Assembly (NCBI GenBank): GCA_009667805.1
Contig: CM019063.1
Location: forward strand, 60,062,881 to 60,126,880
Reading direction: 5' to 3'
Origin: Leptobrachium leishanense
Taxonomy: Eukaryota; Chordata; Amphibia; Anura; Megophryidae
Length of the DNA: 64,000 nucleotides
Shown piece by piece: positions 36,997-50,238 of the stretch (position 1 is the stretch's first letter; each line of letters begins with the position of its first letter). A program made the translations under genes and the position numbers. The notes under the pieces are model-generated. The model saw only the letters and a program-made list of their open reading frames with translations. It ran no database searches and had not been told where the DNA came from.

Positions 36997-37423
36997 GGCT
37001 AGGGTCAGACGAACGCATTTTTCGCGTCGACCGTGGAAAAGTGCGGTCGAACGAACGGACATATGTTTTCACGGAATACGCGGTAGCGGTCATACGATGC
37101 GCCTTTTCGTCCGTGATTTTGTACGGATCATCAATAAAACACTTTTTGTGTCTGGACGTTATGTTGGCCGGACATTAGCAGCGTCTGATGTCTCCCAATC
37201 ACACACACACGCCGCTATGCGGCCGCAGCGCACTCTGTACGTCAGTAGTAGCGGTTTGACGTTCTCGAAAAAATGCGTTCGTTTGCCACTTGCGTTGCGC
37301 GGACGAACTTTCGTGCGGCCGTACTTCGTGTGTTCCCCGGCATTGGACGTCATTTGCTGCTAGCACGGCCGTGATTTTGTGCGGCTAAACGCACGTTAAA
37401 GCTGCGTTCGTCTGACCCTAGCC
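36997..37423. mobile_element. Family B MITE, copy B2, tandem to B1
   Basis: Ends GGCTAGGGTCAGACGAACGC and GCGTTCGTCTGACCCTAGCC; TAA at 36994-36996 is shared with B1 and repeated at 37424-37426. It is a different subfamily from B1 internally (GGACGTTATGTTGGCCGGAC). Confidence 0.88.
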
Positions 37424-37426
37424 TAA

Positions 37427-37889
37427 ATTGCGTTGGTTGAATGGGATCTTGATACCCAACCTCATGTTTTATCATATTTGGTCTTATTGTACCTTCGATA
37501 CCTGAACAAAGAGGTCTCCCCTCCACTCACTACAGAGTTTTGGTACAAATGGATTTGAGGCATGAAGAAAATTCGGACAAACCAATTTGTTTTCACCATG
37601 ATCTCGCAGATGGATGTGGTATTGAATCATCTTTATAGTATTGTGGTTTCTATATACATGTTAGGCTGCATGTGTTGACCCATCTATAAAGCAGGTTTAT
37701 TTAAAATATAAAACATGATGAGAAATCTTGTCATGTATCTGAAATTTTACAAATAATAATATGTGGTGGTTGACTTTATGTCTATTTTGCTGTGGTACCA
37801 TCTCTTCAGATGGATGTGAAGAAAACAAAACCTCTCATTCGACCATGATTTAAAACAATCATTCTTCTATAAAGTCTAAAGCAAGATAC
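37427..37889. other. Unassigned stretch
   Basis: No gene or repeat was recognised. Confidence 0.5.
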
Positions 37890-38291
37890 GGCTAAGATGC
37901 TTGTCCATTCGCTTATTATATCACAGCTTGATTACTGCAACTCTCTTCTTATTGGTCTCCCCAATGCCCTTATTGTCCCCTTTCAATCTGTAATGAACGC
38001 AGCTGCCAGGCTTATATTTCTCACTCGATGCGCCTCACATACCCCCCCCCCCTGCCGGTCCCTCCATTGGCTTCCTGTACCCTTCAGGATCTGATATAAA
38101 ATACTGATGCTGACATTCAGGCCCTCAACAACGCAACCCCTTCTTACATGTCTTCCTTACTCCACAAGCACATCCCCACTAGATCACTTTGTTCAGCAGA
38201 CAACCTCCACTGGGTCCTTTGGTTTTGTCTCCAGTAAAATTGTTAGTTGATCCCTCCAGTTTTTATTGTAAAGGCCAGGGGGAACCTTTGG
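37890..38291 (+). pseudogene. L2-type LINE ORF2 fragment, split by H
   Basis: Plus-strand frame MLVHSLIISQLDYCNSLLIG, LPNALI, MNAAARLIF and SLHWLPVPFRI matches the post-palm region of L2-clade reverse transcriptases (LVHAFVTSRLDYCNSLL, LHWLPV). It then degenerates with stops. The element resumes beyond the hAT insert H at 41620 with an ATAATAATA-type tail at about 41660-41690, typical of L2 3' ends. Inactive. Confidence 0.8.
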
Positions 38292-41200
38292 TAGAGATGT
38301 GCAATTCGTTTCGTTCCGAATTGAAATTCCCAGCATTGTGTGGATTCATATGCTGCATTAATTATATCTCATAAAAAAACAAAAAACTAACTGATCAAAA
38401 AAGGAATCGATCGGAATCAATGAATCGATCTCCATGGAGAGGTGCTGCCGGGCAGTGTGCGGATTCATATGCTGCATTATTTATACTGCAGAGAGGCGCT
38501 GCCCGGCAGTGTGTGGATTCATATGCTGCATTATTTATACTGCAGAGAGGCGCTGCTCGGCAGTGTGGATTCAAATGCTGCATTAATTATACTGCAGAGA
38601 GGTGCTGCCCGGCAGTGTGTGGATTCATATGCTGCATTAATTATACCGCAGAGAGGCGCTTCCCAGCAGTGTGTGGATTCACATGCTGCATTAATTATAC
38701 CGCAGAGAGGCACTTCCCAGCAGTGTGTGGATTCATATGCTGCATTAATTATAACGCAGAGAGGCGCTTCCCAGCAGTGTGTGGATTCATATGCTGCATT
38801 AATTATACCGCAGAGAGGCGCTTCCCAGCAGTGTGTGGATTCACATGCTGCATTAATTATACCGCAGAGAGGCACTTCCCAGCAGTGTGTGGATTCATAT
38901 GCTGCATTAATTATAACGCAGAGAGGCGCTTCCCAGCAGTGTGTGGATTCATATGCTGCATTAATTATACCGCAGAGAGGCGCTTCCCAGGAGTGTGTGG
39001 ATTCATATGCTGCATTAATTATACTGCAGAGAGGCGCTTCCCAGCAGTGTGTGGATTCATACGCTGCATTATTTATACTGCAGAGAGGCGCTGCTCGGCA
39101 GTGTGGATTCATATGCTGCATTAATTATACTGCAGAGAGGTGCTGCCCCACAGTGTGTGGATTCATATGCTGCATTAATTATACTGCAGAGAGGTGCTGC
39201 CCGGCAGTGTGTGGATTCATATGCTGCATTAATTATACTGCAGAGAGGTGCTGCCCGGCAGTGTGTGGATTCCTACGCTGCATTATTTATACTGCAGAGA
39301 GGCGCTGCTCGGCAGTGTGGATTCATATGCTGCATTAATTATACTGCAGAGAGGTGCTGCCCCACAGTGTGTGGATTCACATGCTGCATTAACTATACTG
39401 CAGAGAGGCACTGCCCGGCAGTGTGTGGATTCATATGCTGCATTAATTATACTGCAGAGAGGCGCTTCCCAGCAGTGTGTGGATTCATACGCTGCATTAA
39501 TTATACCGCAGAGAGGCGCTTCCCAGGAGTGTGTGGATTCATATGCTGCATTAATTATACTGCAGAGAGGCGCTTCCCAGCAGTGTGTGGATTCATACGC
39601 TGCATTATTTATACTGCAGAGAGGCGCTTCCCAGCAGTGTGTGGATTCATATGCTGCATTAATTATACTGCAGAGAGGCGCTTCCCAGCAGTGTGTGGAT
39701 TCATATGCTGCATTAATTATACCGCAGAGAGGCGCTTCCCAGCAGTGTGTGGATTCATATGCTGCATTAATTATACTGCAGAGAGGCGCTTCCCAGCAGT
39801 GTGTGGATTCATATGCTGCATTAATTTATACGCAGAGAGGCGCTTCCCAGCAGTGTGTGGATTCACATGCTGCATTAATTATACCGCAGAGAGGCACTTC
39901 CCAGCAGTGTGTGGATTCATATGCTGCATTAATTATAACGCAGAGAGGCGCTTCCAGCAGTGTGTGGATTCATATGCTGCATTAATTATACCGCAGAGAG
40001 GCGCTTCCCAGGAGTGTGTGTTCATATGCTGCATTAATTATACTGCAGGAGGCGCTTCCCAGCAGTGTGTGGATTCATACGCTGCATTATTTATACTGCA
40101 GAGAGGCGCTGCTCGGCAGTGTGGATTCATATGCTGCATTAATTATACTGCAGAGAGGTGCTGCCCCACAGTGTGGTGGATTCATATGCTGCATTAATTA
40201 TACTGCAGAGAGGTGCTGCCGGGCAGTGTGTGATTCATATGCTGCATTAATTATACTGCAGAGAGGTGCTGCCCGCAGTGTGTGGATTCCTACGCTGCAT
40301 TATTTATACTGCAGAGAGGCGCTGCTCGGCAGTGTGGATTCATATGCTGCATTAATTATACTGCAGAGAGGTGCTGCCCCACAGTGTGTGGATTCACATG
40401 CTGCATTAACTATACTGCAGAGAGGCACTGCCCGGCAGTGGTGTGGATTCATTCTGCATTAATTATACTGCAGAGAGGCGCTTCCCAGCAGTGTGTGGAT
40501 TCATATGCTTCATTAATTATACTGCAGAGAGGTGCTTCCCGCAGTGTGTGGCTTCATATGCTGCATTAATTATACTGCAGAGAGGTGCTGCCCCACAGTG
40601 TGTGGATTCATATGCTGCATTAATTATACTGCAGAGAGGTGCTGCCCGGCAGTGTTGGGGATTCATATGCTGCATTAATTATACTGCAAGAGGCACTTCC
40701 CAGCAGTGTGTGGATTCATATGCTGCATTAATTATACTGCAGAGAGGCGCTTCCCAGCAGTGTGTGGATTCATATGCTGCATTAATTATACTGCAGAGAG
40801 GTGCTGCTCAGCAGTGTGGATTCATATGCTGCATTAATTATACTGCAGAGAGGTGCTGCCCGGCAGTGTGTGGATTCATACGCAGCATTATTTATACTGC
40901 AGAAAGGCGCTGCCCGGCAGTGTGTGGATTCATATGCTGCATTAATTTTATACTGCAGAGAGGCGCTGCCCGGCAGTGTGTGGATTCATATGCTGCATTA
41001 ATTATACTGCAGAGAGGCGCTTCCCAGCAGTGTGTGGATTCTTATGCTGCATTAATTATACCACAGAGAGGTGCTTCCCAGGAGTGTGTGGATTCATATG
41101 CTGCATTAATTATACTGCAGAGAGGTGCTTCCCAGCAGTGTGCGGATTCATACGCTGCATTATATATACTGCAGAGAGGCGCTGCCCGCCACTGTGCGGA

Positions 41201-41619
41201 TTCATATGCTGCATTGAAACCTATGGGTTAAAAAGTCTTGTTTCTTTAAGAAAAAAGTTAGGAAACCTAAAATTTCACCCAAAAAATCCTAAAAGAATAA
41301 ACAAGTAAAGAAACTTTCATTCTATTGGTAGTAATCTACTTCCCATTCTTAAATAAGCAATAAAATACAAAATAACTCATAAAAAACCCGAAAAACCAAC
41401 TGAACCGAATTCACCGAAAATGATCCGAATCGCCGAAATGATCCGAATCGCCGAAATGATCCAAATCACCGAATCGATCCAAATCACCAAATCGATCCAA
41501 ATCACCGAATCAAAATGATCCAGAACAAAAGAACTGTCCAAAATGATCCGAAACAGAAAAAAACCTAAAAAAAAAAGCGAAACTAAACGAAATGGAAAAA
41601 AAAGTCATGCACATCCCTA
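38292..41619. mobile_element. hAT-like non-autonomous element H carrying a satellite
   Basis: Ends TAGAGATGTGCAATTCGTTT and, inverted, AAGTCATGCACATCCCTA. Flanks ACCTTTGG (38284-38291) and ACCTTTCT (41620-41627) match at 6 of 8 positions, consistent with an 8-bp hAT duplication. The interior holds a 54-bp satellite (38440-41215) and, at 41400-41540, short repeats of the GATCCGAATCGCCGAAAT type. No transposase. Confidence 0.8.
38440..41215. repeat. 54-bp satellite array, about 51 units
   Basis: Unit: GCATTAATTATACTGCAGAG-AGGCGCTTCC-CAGCAGTGTG-TGGATTCATATGCT. Each unit usually carries a CTGCAG and a CATATG site. Variants (CTGCTCGGCAGTGTGGATTC, CTGCCCCACAG) recur in the same order several times, showing duplication of multi-unit blocks. 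As 54 is divisible by three, the array stays open in several frames of both strands, giving false ORFs of up to 382 codons. Confidence 0.97.
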
Positions 41620-41627
41620 ACCTTTCT

Positions 41628-42050
41628 ATTATCTAAATGATAATGCTGATGATGCTGATGATAATAATATAATAATAATAGGATAATTATCCATAAAACC
41701 ATTTCTTTGTAAATGCTAACTACCAGATAAATCCTCAATTTCATATAATAATTGTATAAATGAGAAAGCTGTGTTATTTCTGTAATTCACACCCAAGAAC
41801 TTTTGATTCTGACTTTCTTTCTATGCCACGTAAAGACGTTTTGTAAATGAACCGATAATAGATACAATAAACAAAATAAAGTATTCTTGAAAGAATTTAA
41901 TAAGGCCGTAAATAAAATATTAAGCATCTGCTTTGAGGATTGTTTGCACCAACAGGGTCGGCGCGCCGGAATATTCAGATGAAACCATGGATAACATTTT
42001 CAATTTGACAAGAATGTGGATCAAAATAATCATGTCTTGTTGAGGGCGAT
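41628..42050. other. L2 tail then unassigned sequence
   Basis: An ATAATAATA-type run at 41660-41690, then AT-rich sequence without a gene. Confidence 0.5.
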
Positions 42051-42854
42051 TGTCATGAATCAAGCCTGTGCCCGCACCTAATCCCTGGCAAACCCTTATT
42101 CACCTGCCTAGGTTTGTATGCAGGTTACAGATTCCCCTATCTGGCTGTTAAGCTTCTGTTGTGGTACCTACAGGTGTATACTATTTCACCTAAATGAAGC
42201 CTGCTTAAAAGAGGGATCCACCCTTCCATCAGGGCTTCAACATAAACGTCCCTGGAAGTGCAGACCTGTCCCTGAAGCTCCCTACCGTTGTACCTGTATC
42301 CCTCCAGTGATACTCCCAAGTGGAACCCTGCTACCAAGGAGAATCTCCCCACCAAGGTACCCCGCTCTCAAGAACCCTCGTTCATCAAGGTACCCCGCTC
42401 TCAAGAACCCTCGTTCATCAAGGTACCCTGCTCTCAAGAACCTCGTTCATCAAGGTACCCAGGTCTCAAGAACCCTCGTTCATCAAGGTACCGTCTCAAG
42501 AACCCTCGTTCATCAAGGTACCCCGCTCTCAAGAACACTCCTTCAAGTGTACCCCGCTCCCAAGAATCCTCGTCCTTCAAGTGTACCCCGCTCCCAAGAA
42601 TCCTCGTCCTTCAAGTGTACCCCGCTCCCAAGAATCCTCGTTCTTCAAGTATATACCTGCTCTCGAGAATCCCTGTTTCCAAGCTGAACCCTGAAACTTG
42701 CATACAGTCTGTTGCCTGCCTGCTAGTGCTCATATTATTACTGTTTGCCTTGTTTATTCTTCAATAAACCTTCAGTACCCAGCAACCTGTGTGGCTCCTA
42801 CGATCACTGCATCCTGGGCTTACTTCACCCACCGTCGCACTCCCATTCCTGACA
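42051..42854 (+). mobile_element. Solo LTR (Ty3-like)
   Basis: Starts TGTCATGAATC and ends ATTCCTGACA, an inverted TGTCA...TGACA pair, flanked by GCGAT (42046-42050) and GTGAT (42855-42859), a 5-bp duplication with one CpG-type transition. AATAAA at 42763 is a likely poly(A) signal. 804 bp with no internal coding part, so probably the product of LTR-LTR recombination. The family is inferred from end sequence only. Confidence 0.8.
42356..42660. repeat. ~30-bp tandem repeats inside the LTR
   Basis: About ten units of GTACCCCGCTCTCAAGAACC-CTCGTTCATCAAG, changing after 42540 to a CTCCCAAGAATCCTCGTCCT version. Several units differ by 1-3 bp in length. Confidence 0.9.
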
Positions 42855-42859
42855 GTGAT

Positions 42860-43329
42860 GGATCATTGCAATGCAAGCACTAATGGCTTCAGCTGCATTT
42901 GAAGTCACATCACAGGCTCTGTCACTTGCAATAGAATTGAGATGATTGCATGCATGAATCAATGTCCCTTTCCGTTTAGCCATCAGAATCGCTCCAAAAA
43001 CATGTCGTAGCAAGTTTCCTAATATTTATAATTTTTTGGAATTAAAATGTTCTATGTAAAAATGTTACATCTTTCCTCTGGATTAATAACATTATAAACT
43101 ATTGCCTGGTATCACATTAAAAAAATAAAAATGTAATTATTTATTTATAAAGTATTTTTACCAGGAAGGATACATTGCGATTTCTCTCGTTTTCAAGTAT
43201 GTCCTGGGTTCAAAAACATTGAAATGTTACAGTCGTTACAGAAATACAAAGTAATAAAATGCAAGATATTAAAAACACAAATATACAGATTAACACAGAA
43301 AATAAATATGTAGGAAATATAGTCACTAT
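42860..43329. other. Mostly unassigned; SINE scrap at 43145-43211
   Basis: TTTTTACCAGGAAGGATACA and TTTTCAAGTATGTCCTGGG match the 3' body of the tRNA-derived SINE (minus orientation). The remainder up to 43329 may be the far side of the L2 fragment at 44600. Confidence 0.55.
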
Positions 43330-44599
43330 CAGGGTTATTCAAAGAGAATCGAATAGTCACTGCACGTTCAGTGACATTTTGTTCTCTTCAATTCGGCGCG
43401 ATTTGGCGATCCCATTTTGGCGACCCTGCGGTGTATTCAGCAAGCACCACAGGGCCGTCGTAGTGCAGGAAAAGCCGCCGCCGCAAACCCGACGAACACT
43501 CACGCAAAACCCAGCAAAGGCACACCGAAACCCGCAAAAACATCTGGATTAACCCCGCTGAACACGCCAGAGAAACCCGAGCAGCCGCCGAACACAGCGC
43601 AGAGCAGCCGCCGGAAAAACCCGACACCGCACCGTGAAAAAGTGCGTTCGAACGAATGGACGTATTTTTTCACGGAATACGCGATAGCGGTCATACGATG
43701 CGCATTTTCGTCTGTGATTTTGTACGGATCATCAATAAAACCGTTTTTGCGTCTGGACGTTATGTTGGCCGGACATTAGCAGCGTCTGACGTCTCCTAAT
43801 CACACACACACGCCTCTAGCGGACGCAGCGCACTCTGTATGTCCGTACTAGCGGTTTGACGTTCTCAAAAAATGCATTTGTTTGCCGCTTGCGTTGCGCG
43901 GCCGCAATTTTATGCGGCCGTACTTCGTATATTGCCTGTCATTGCCCGTCATTTGCTGCTACTACGGCCGTGATAAAGTGCGGCTGCACGCGCGTTCGCA
44001 CTGCGTTCGTCTGACCCCAGCCTTAATGTTTGAAAAGTGAAACGCTGTTTGCAAAGAAACTACTGAGCGAAAATGTATGGAATTTACATATGAGGTCCAG
44101 GAATGATAATAAAAAGGGCTGTTACAGAAAAAAGAGAAAACGATTTTAAAAAATAAACGGAAATTTTTTTTCGCAAACAAATCCGGGAAAATGCCTAAAA
44201 GATCCTAAAAAAGTCTAAAAATAAAGAGACTTTTTACTGCAGAATAAAATAATTAATGGTTTCTTAGATATTGATTTAAAACGGGAATATTTTTAACATT
44301 GAAGCCTATGGGATTCGCCTGAATAAACCTGTCGAATGAAACCACCGAATGGCAGGGCAATTCAGCAACTTTTCTCAGCTGTTTTGTGTTCTCTGAATAG
44401 ACGAAGCATTGCTTCTCTATGGGGATTTCACTGCCCTCGAACAGGCAACGAACAGGCACCGTATGTGCAGGCAATTCGCCAGGATTTGGCGAACTGCCTG
44501 CTCTCTGAATAGCCGAATGGCCAGGAAAGGTAACCGAACCCTAAATTTCAACGTTCGGTTACCGTTCGGCCACAATTCGGATCTCTTTGAATAACCCTG
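43330..44599 (+). mobile_element. Family A MITE, copy A4, both ends present
   Basis: CAGGGTTATTCAAAGAG at the left and CTCTTTGAATAACCCTG at the right. The left half is CG-rich (GCCGCCGCAAACCCGACGAA), the right half holds the shared core. B3 is nested at 43631-44022. It interrupts an L2 fragment, whose codons CKHVT end at the right border. Confidence 0.85.
43631..44022. mobile_element. Family B MITE, copy B3, left end missing
   Basis: Matches B2 from ACCGTG onward; the right end CGTTCGTCTGACCCCAGCC is intact. About 35 bp of the left terminus are absent. Confidence 0.8.
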
Positions 44600-45380
44600 T
44601 TTGTTACATGTTTACAGGTGCATTCTGTATTGAGGTATGTTAATAGGGAGCTCTTGAGTGACTTTAGAGTGGGGGAAGATTTGATGGCGTCTAAGGCTAG
44701 GGTCAGACGAAAGCATTTTTCCCCGCGAACGTGAAAAAGTGCGTCCGAACGCATTGACGTATTTTTTCACGGAATGCGCAAAAACGGTCAGACGACGCGC
44801 ATTTTCGGGCGTGATTTTGTATGGATCGTCAATAAAACACTTTTTGCGTCTGGACGTTATGTAGGCTGGACATTAGCAGTGTCTGACATCTCCTAATCAC
44901 GCAAACACGCCGCTATGCCGCAGCTGCGCACTCAGTACGTCAGTACTAGCGGTTCAGCGTTCTCAGAAAAATGCGTTCAAATTCCACTTGCGTTGCACGG
45001 CCGGACTTTTGTGCGGCCGTACATCGTATATTGGCCGTCATTGCCCGTCATCTGCTGCTAGTGCGGCCGTAATTATGTGCGCCAGAACGCACGTTTAAAG
45101 TGCGCTGGTCTGACCCCAGCCTAAGAGGTTATTCCATAACTGCGGTGCTCTGTAGGAAAATGAGGATCGAGACACTTTCTTTTTGTATTGCGGTATTGTA
45201 AGTAAGGTGCTGGTCCTGGATTGGAGGTTATAGGATGAGGGAACTGCTAGGGGAAGCAGCCTATTCAGGTAGGGTGGTAGCGTCCCAGAAATGCTCTTAA
45301 ACACCAGGATGCGTCTAGATTCCAGCGATGGCCAGTTTAGCTCTTTTAATATGTCACAATGGCGGGTCATGTAATGAAAA
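44600..45380 (-). pseudogene. L2/CR1-group LINE ORF2 C-terminus, split by B4
   Basis: On the minus strand, 45370-45125 reads ILKELNWPSLESRRILVFKS, GTLPPYLNRLLP and SFSYRAPQLWNNL, and after removal of B4 it continues from 44692 as DAIKSSPTLKSLKSSLLTYL. This is the typical end of L2-like ORF2 (APxLWNSLP...SLxxFKSxLKTYLF). The B4 insertion falls between the Asn-Leu-Leu and Asp-Ala-Ile codons. A4 then cuts the 3' flank at 44599. Truncated upstream at about 45380. Confidence 0.78.
44696..45121. mobile_element. Family B MITE, copy B4
   Basis: Ends GGCTAGGGTCAGACGAAAGC and GCGCTGGTCTGACCCCAGCC. TAA at 44693-44695 and 45122-45124 is an exact 3-bp duplication, verified by the interrupted L2 reading frame. 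Confidence 0.9.
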
Positions 45381-45520
45381 GTAAGTCTGGTCTTGTTAAT
45401 TTTACATTAATTCATACTTTAAATTAACAAACTCTTGTTGGTAGACTCATAGATAATTCATAAGTAAATGAATGGATTTAGATAGATAGATAAATAAATA
45501 AATAAATAGATAGATAGATA
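45381..45520. repeat. AT-rich flank and short GATA/AATA tract
   Basis: GATAGATAGATAAATAAATA ending at the TA used by Tc1-2. Confidence 0.8.
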
Positions 45521-47177
45521 TAGTCAGGTCCAGAAATATTGGGACATCGAAACAATTCTAACATCTTTGGCTCTATACACCACCACAATGGAGTTGAAAT
45601 GAAACAAACACAATGTGCTTTAACTGCAGACCGTCAGCTTTAATTTGAGGGTATGTACATCCAACTCAGGTGAACGGTGTAGGACTTACAGCAGTTTGCA
45701 GATGTGCCTCCCATTTGTTAAGGGACCAAAGGTAATGGGACAGAATAATAATCATAAATCAAACTTTCCCTTCTTAATACTTGGTTGCAAATCCTTTGCA
45801 GTCAATCACAGCCTGAAGTCTGGAACACATAGACATCACCAGACGCTGGGTTTCATCCCTGGTAATGCTCTGCCAGGCCTCTACTGCAAATGTCTTCAGT
45901 TCCTGCTTGTTCTTGGGGCATTTTCCCCTTCAGTTTTGTCTTCAGCAAGTGAAATGCATGCTCAATGGGATTCGGGTCAGGTGATTGACTTGGCCATTGC
46001 ATAACATTCCACTTCTGTCTCTTCAAAAACTCTCTGGTTGATTTTGCAGTATGCTTTGGGTCATTGTCCATCTGCACTGTGAAGCGCTGTCCAATGAGTT
46101 CTGCAGCATTTGGCTGAATGTGAGCAGATAATATTGCCCGAAACATTTCAGAATTAATCCTGCTGCTTTTGTCAGCAGTCACATCATCAATAAATACAAG
46201 AGAACCACTTCCATTGGCAGCCATACATGCCCACGCCATGACACTACCACCACCATGCTTCACTGATGAGGTGGTATGCTTAGGATCATGAGCAGTTCTT
46301 TTCCTTCTCTATACTCTTCTCTTCCCATCATTCTAGTACAAGTTGATCTTGGTCTCATCTGTCCATAGGATCTTGTTCCAGAACTGTAAAGGCTTTGTTA
46401 GGTGTTGTTTGGCAAACTCTAATCTGACCTTCCTGTTTTTGAGGCTCACCAATGGTTTACATCTTGTGGTGAACCCTCTGTATTCACTCTTCACTCTGGT
46501 GAAGTCTTCTCTTGATTGTTGACTTTGACACACATACACCTACCTCCTGGAGAGTGTTCTTGATCTGGCCAACTGTTGTGAAGGGTGTTTTCTTTACCAG
46601 GGAAAGAAATATTCGGTCATCCACCACAGTTGCTTTCCGTGGTCTCCCAAGTCTTTTGGTGTTGCTGAGCTCACCGGTGCGTTCCTTCTTTTTGAGAATG
46701 TTCCAAACAGTTGTTTTGGCCACGCTTAATGTTCTTGCTATCGCTCTGATGGGTTTGTTTTGTTTCTTCAGCCTAGTGATGGCTTGCTTCACTGATAGTG
46801 ACAGCTCTTTGGATCTCATCTTGAGAGTTGACAGCAACAGATTCCAAATGCAAATAGCACACTTGAAATGAACTCTGGGCCTTTTATCTGCACACTGTAA
46901 TTGGGGTAATGAGGGAATAACACACACCTGGCCATGGAACAGCTGAGAAGCCAATTGTCCCATTACCTTTGGTCCCTTAACAAGTGGGAGGCACATCTGC
47001 AAACTGCTGTAAGTCCTACACCGTTCACCTGAGTTGGATGTACATACCCTCAAATTAAAGCTGACAGTCTGCAGTTAAAGCACATTGTGTTTGTTTCATT
47101 CCAACTCCATTGTGGTGGTGTATAGAGCCAAAGATGTTAGAATTGTGTAGATGTCCCAATATTTCTGGACCTGACTG
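45521..47177 (-). mobile_element. Tc1-type transposon Tc1-2
   Basis: Left end TAGTCAGGTCCAGAAATATT (first base C to T) and right end AATATTTCTGGACCTGACTG, with TA at 45519 and 47178. A different family from Tc1-1/Tc1-3. 1,657 bp, one transposase gene on the minus strand. Confidence 0.93.
45775..46819 (-). pseudogene. Tc1-2 transposase (DD34E), several breaks
   Basis: Starts MRSKELSLSVKQAITRLKKQ at 46819 with a helix-turn-helix region (AIARTLSVAKTTVWNI) and the GRPRKAT linker. At about 46503 a 7-bp tandem duplication of AGAGTGA shifts the frame. WTDETKIN gives the first catalytic aspartate, followed by two stops (46333-46335 and near 46310). A further frame reads [24 protein letters not shown] (second aspartate) and SPDPNPIEHAF (glutamate). 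One more single-base shift near 45928 separates KLKGKMPQ from the C-terminus, which ends FATKY at 45775. All catalytic residues are recognisable; the gene is dead. Confidence 0.9.
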
Positions 47178-47193
47178 TAAATAGATAGAGATA
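47178..47193. repeat. 16-bp GATA-type gap between Tc1-2 and Tc1-3
   Basis: TAAATAGATAGAGATA, all that separates the two transposons. Confidence 0.9.
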
Positions 47194-48774
<1,581 letters not shown>

Positions 48775-48784
48775 TAAATAGATA

Positions 48785-49925
48785 TTATTCTCTCGCTCCC
48801 CACGCTTCACTGCACTTGGGGGAATCAAATAAATTCAGCATTCATCGCAGGGTCCCCGAAGTGCAGGGAATCGGCCACTGAATGCCGCCGCCATCATGCT
48901 GCAAAAGCGCCGGCTGCAACAGCAAGCCTGCTGCAAACCAGTTGCCTGCTGCCGCCAACCTGCCATACATCGCCGCAAACCCGCTGAACGTCCGCCACAA
49001 ACCCACCGGGGAGGGCCACCAAACGACAAGCCGCCGGACGGGTAAAAAACCCAAAAAACAATATGATTCAAAGTTTCAAAATTGAAACGCTGTTTACAAA
49101 AAACTACTTAATGAAAATGTCTGGAATTTACATATAAGATCCAATGAATGATAATAGAAAGGGCTGTTACAGCAAAAAGAGGAAATGCATTTAAGAAAAA
49201 AACGGGGGAAAAAAATAGCCCAAACAATCCCGAAAAATGTCTAAGGCCCCGTTCACACCTGGGCATTTTACAGCGCGTTCCTGTGCGCTGTAAAATGCCT
49301 ACCTAAACACGGAAATCCCATGACATCCTATGGGAACCATTCACACCTGGGTATTTTACAGCGCATAGGAACGCCCTGTAAAACGTCCTACGCCTAAAGA
49401 AGTACAGGAGCTTCTTTGGGACGTATTGCAGCGCGTTCGCAGCCTATAGACTGCAGCTGAACGTGCTGCAATGCACGTTTGCGTGTTTTTTACATTTGCA
49501 CGGTACACGCGTCAAAAAACGCAGGTGTGAACCCGGCCTTAAGGATCCTAAGAAATCAATAGATAAAGAGACTTTTTGCTGCAGATTAAAATAATAAACG
49601 GTTTATTAGATTTTGGAATAAAACGGGAATATTTTTAACATTGAAGCCTATGGGCTTCGCCTGAATAAACCTGCTGAATGAAAACACCGAACAGCAGGGC
49701 ACTACGGCAACTTTTCTCTGCTGTTCGGTGTCTCTGAATAGATTAACCATTTCTTCTCTATGAGGGTTTCACTGCCATTGAACAGGACCCATGCTTGCTG
49801 GCAGTTTGCCAAAATTTGGCGAACTGCCTGCTCTCTGAATAGCCGAATGGCCCCGAAATGTCACCGTACGGGAAATTCCCTTTTCGATGACATTTCGTGG
49901 CCAGATCGTCTTTCTCTGAATAACC
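48785..49925 (+). mobile_element. Family A MITE, copy A5, with nested I
   Basis: Begins TATTCTCTCGCTCCCCACG (left terminus eroded into a GATA-like flank), contains the CGGACGGGTAAAAAACCC block and the shared core (49550-49640), and ends TCTCTGAATAACCCC. Element I is nested at 49245-49539. Confidence 0.8.
49245..49539. mobile_element. MITE, family I
   Basis: Ends (A)GGCCCCGTTCACACCTG and CAGGTGTGAACCCGGCCT, with TAA at 49242-49244 and 49540-49542. Interior has inverted TTTTACAGCGCG/CGCTGTAAAA words. It splits the A5 text TGTCTAAGGATCCTAAG. Confidence 0.88.
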
Positions 49926-49944
49926 CCTATAGACTGATTTCCTG

Positions 49945-50114
49945 TAGCTAGAGATACAGATAGATAGATAAACTTATAGATATAGATCAACAGATACATT
50001 TAGATGATAGGTAGGTAGAAATACAGGTATAAATAGAGGTACAGAGATGGATTGATAAATAGATAGATAGATAGATAGATAGATACCAATATAGTTAGAT
50101 AGATAGATACCAAT

Positions 50115-50169
<55 letters not shown>

Positions 50170-50235
50170 CCAATATAGATAGATAGATAGATAGATTGAT
50201 AGATATATACCAATATAGATAGATACCAAGATAGA
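49945..50235. repeat. GATA microsatellite
   Basis: GATAGATA repeats with interspersed CCAATATA units. Minus-strand frames of the YLSIYLSI type are artefacts of this tract. Confidence 0.95.
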
Positions 50236-50238
50236 TAC

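Noticed and set aside
38420..41308. Overlapping open frames of 190-382 codons on both strands
   Set aside because: They arise because the satellite unit is 54 bp, a multiple of three, so no stops appear in several frames; the translations are the same 18-residue repeat.
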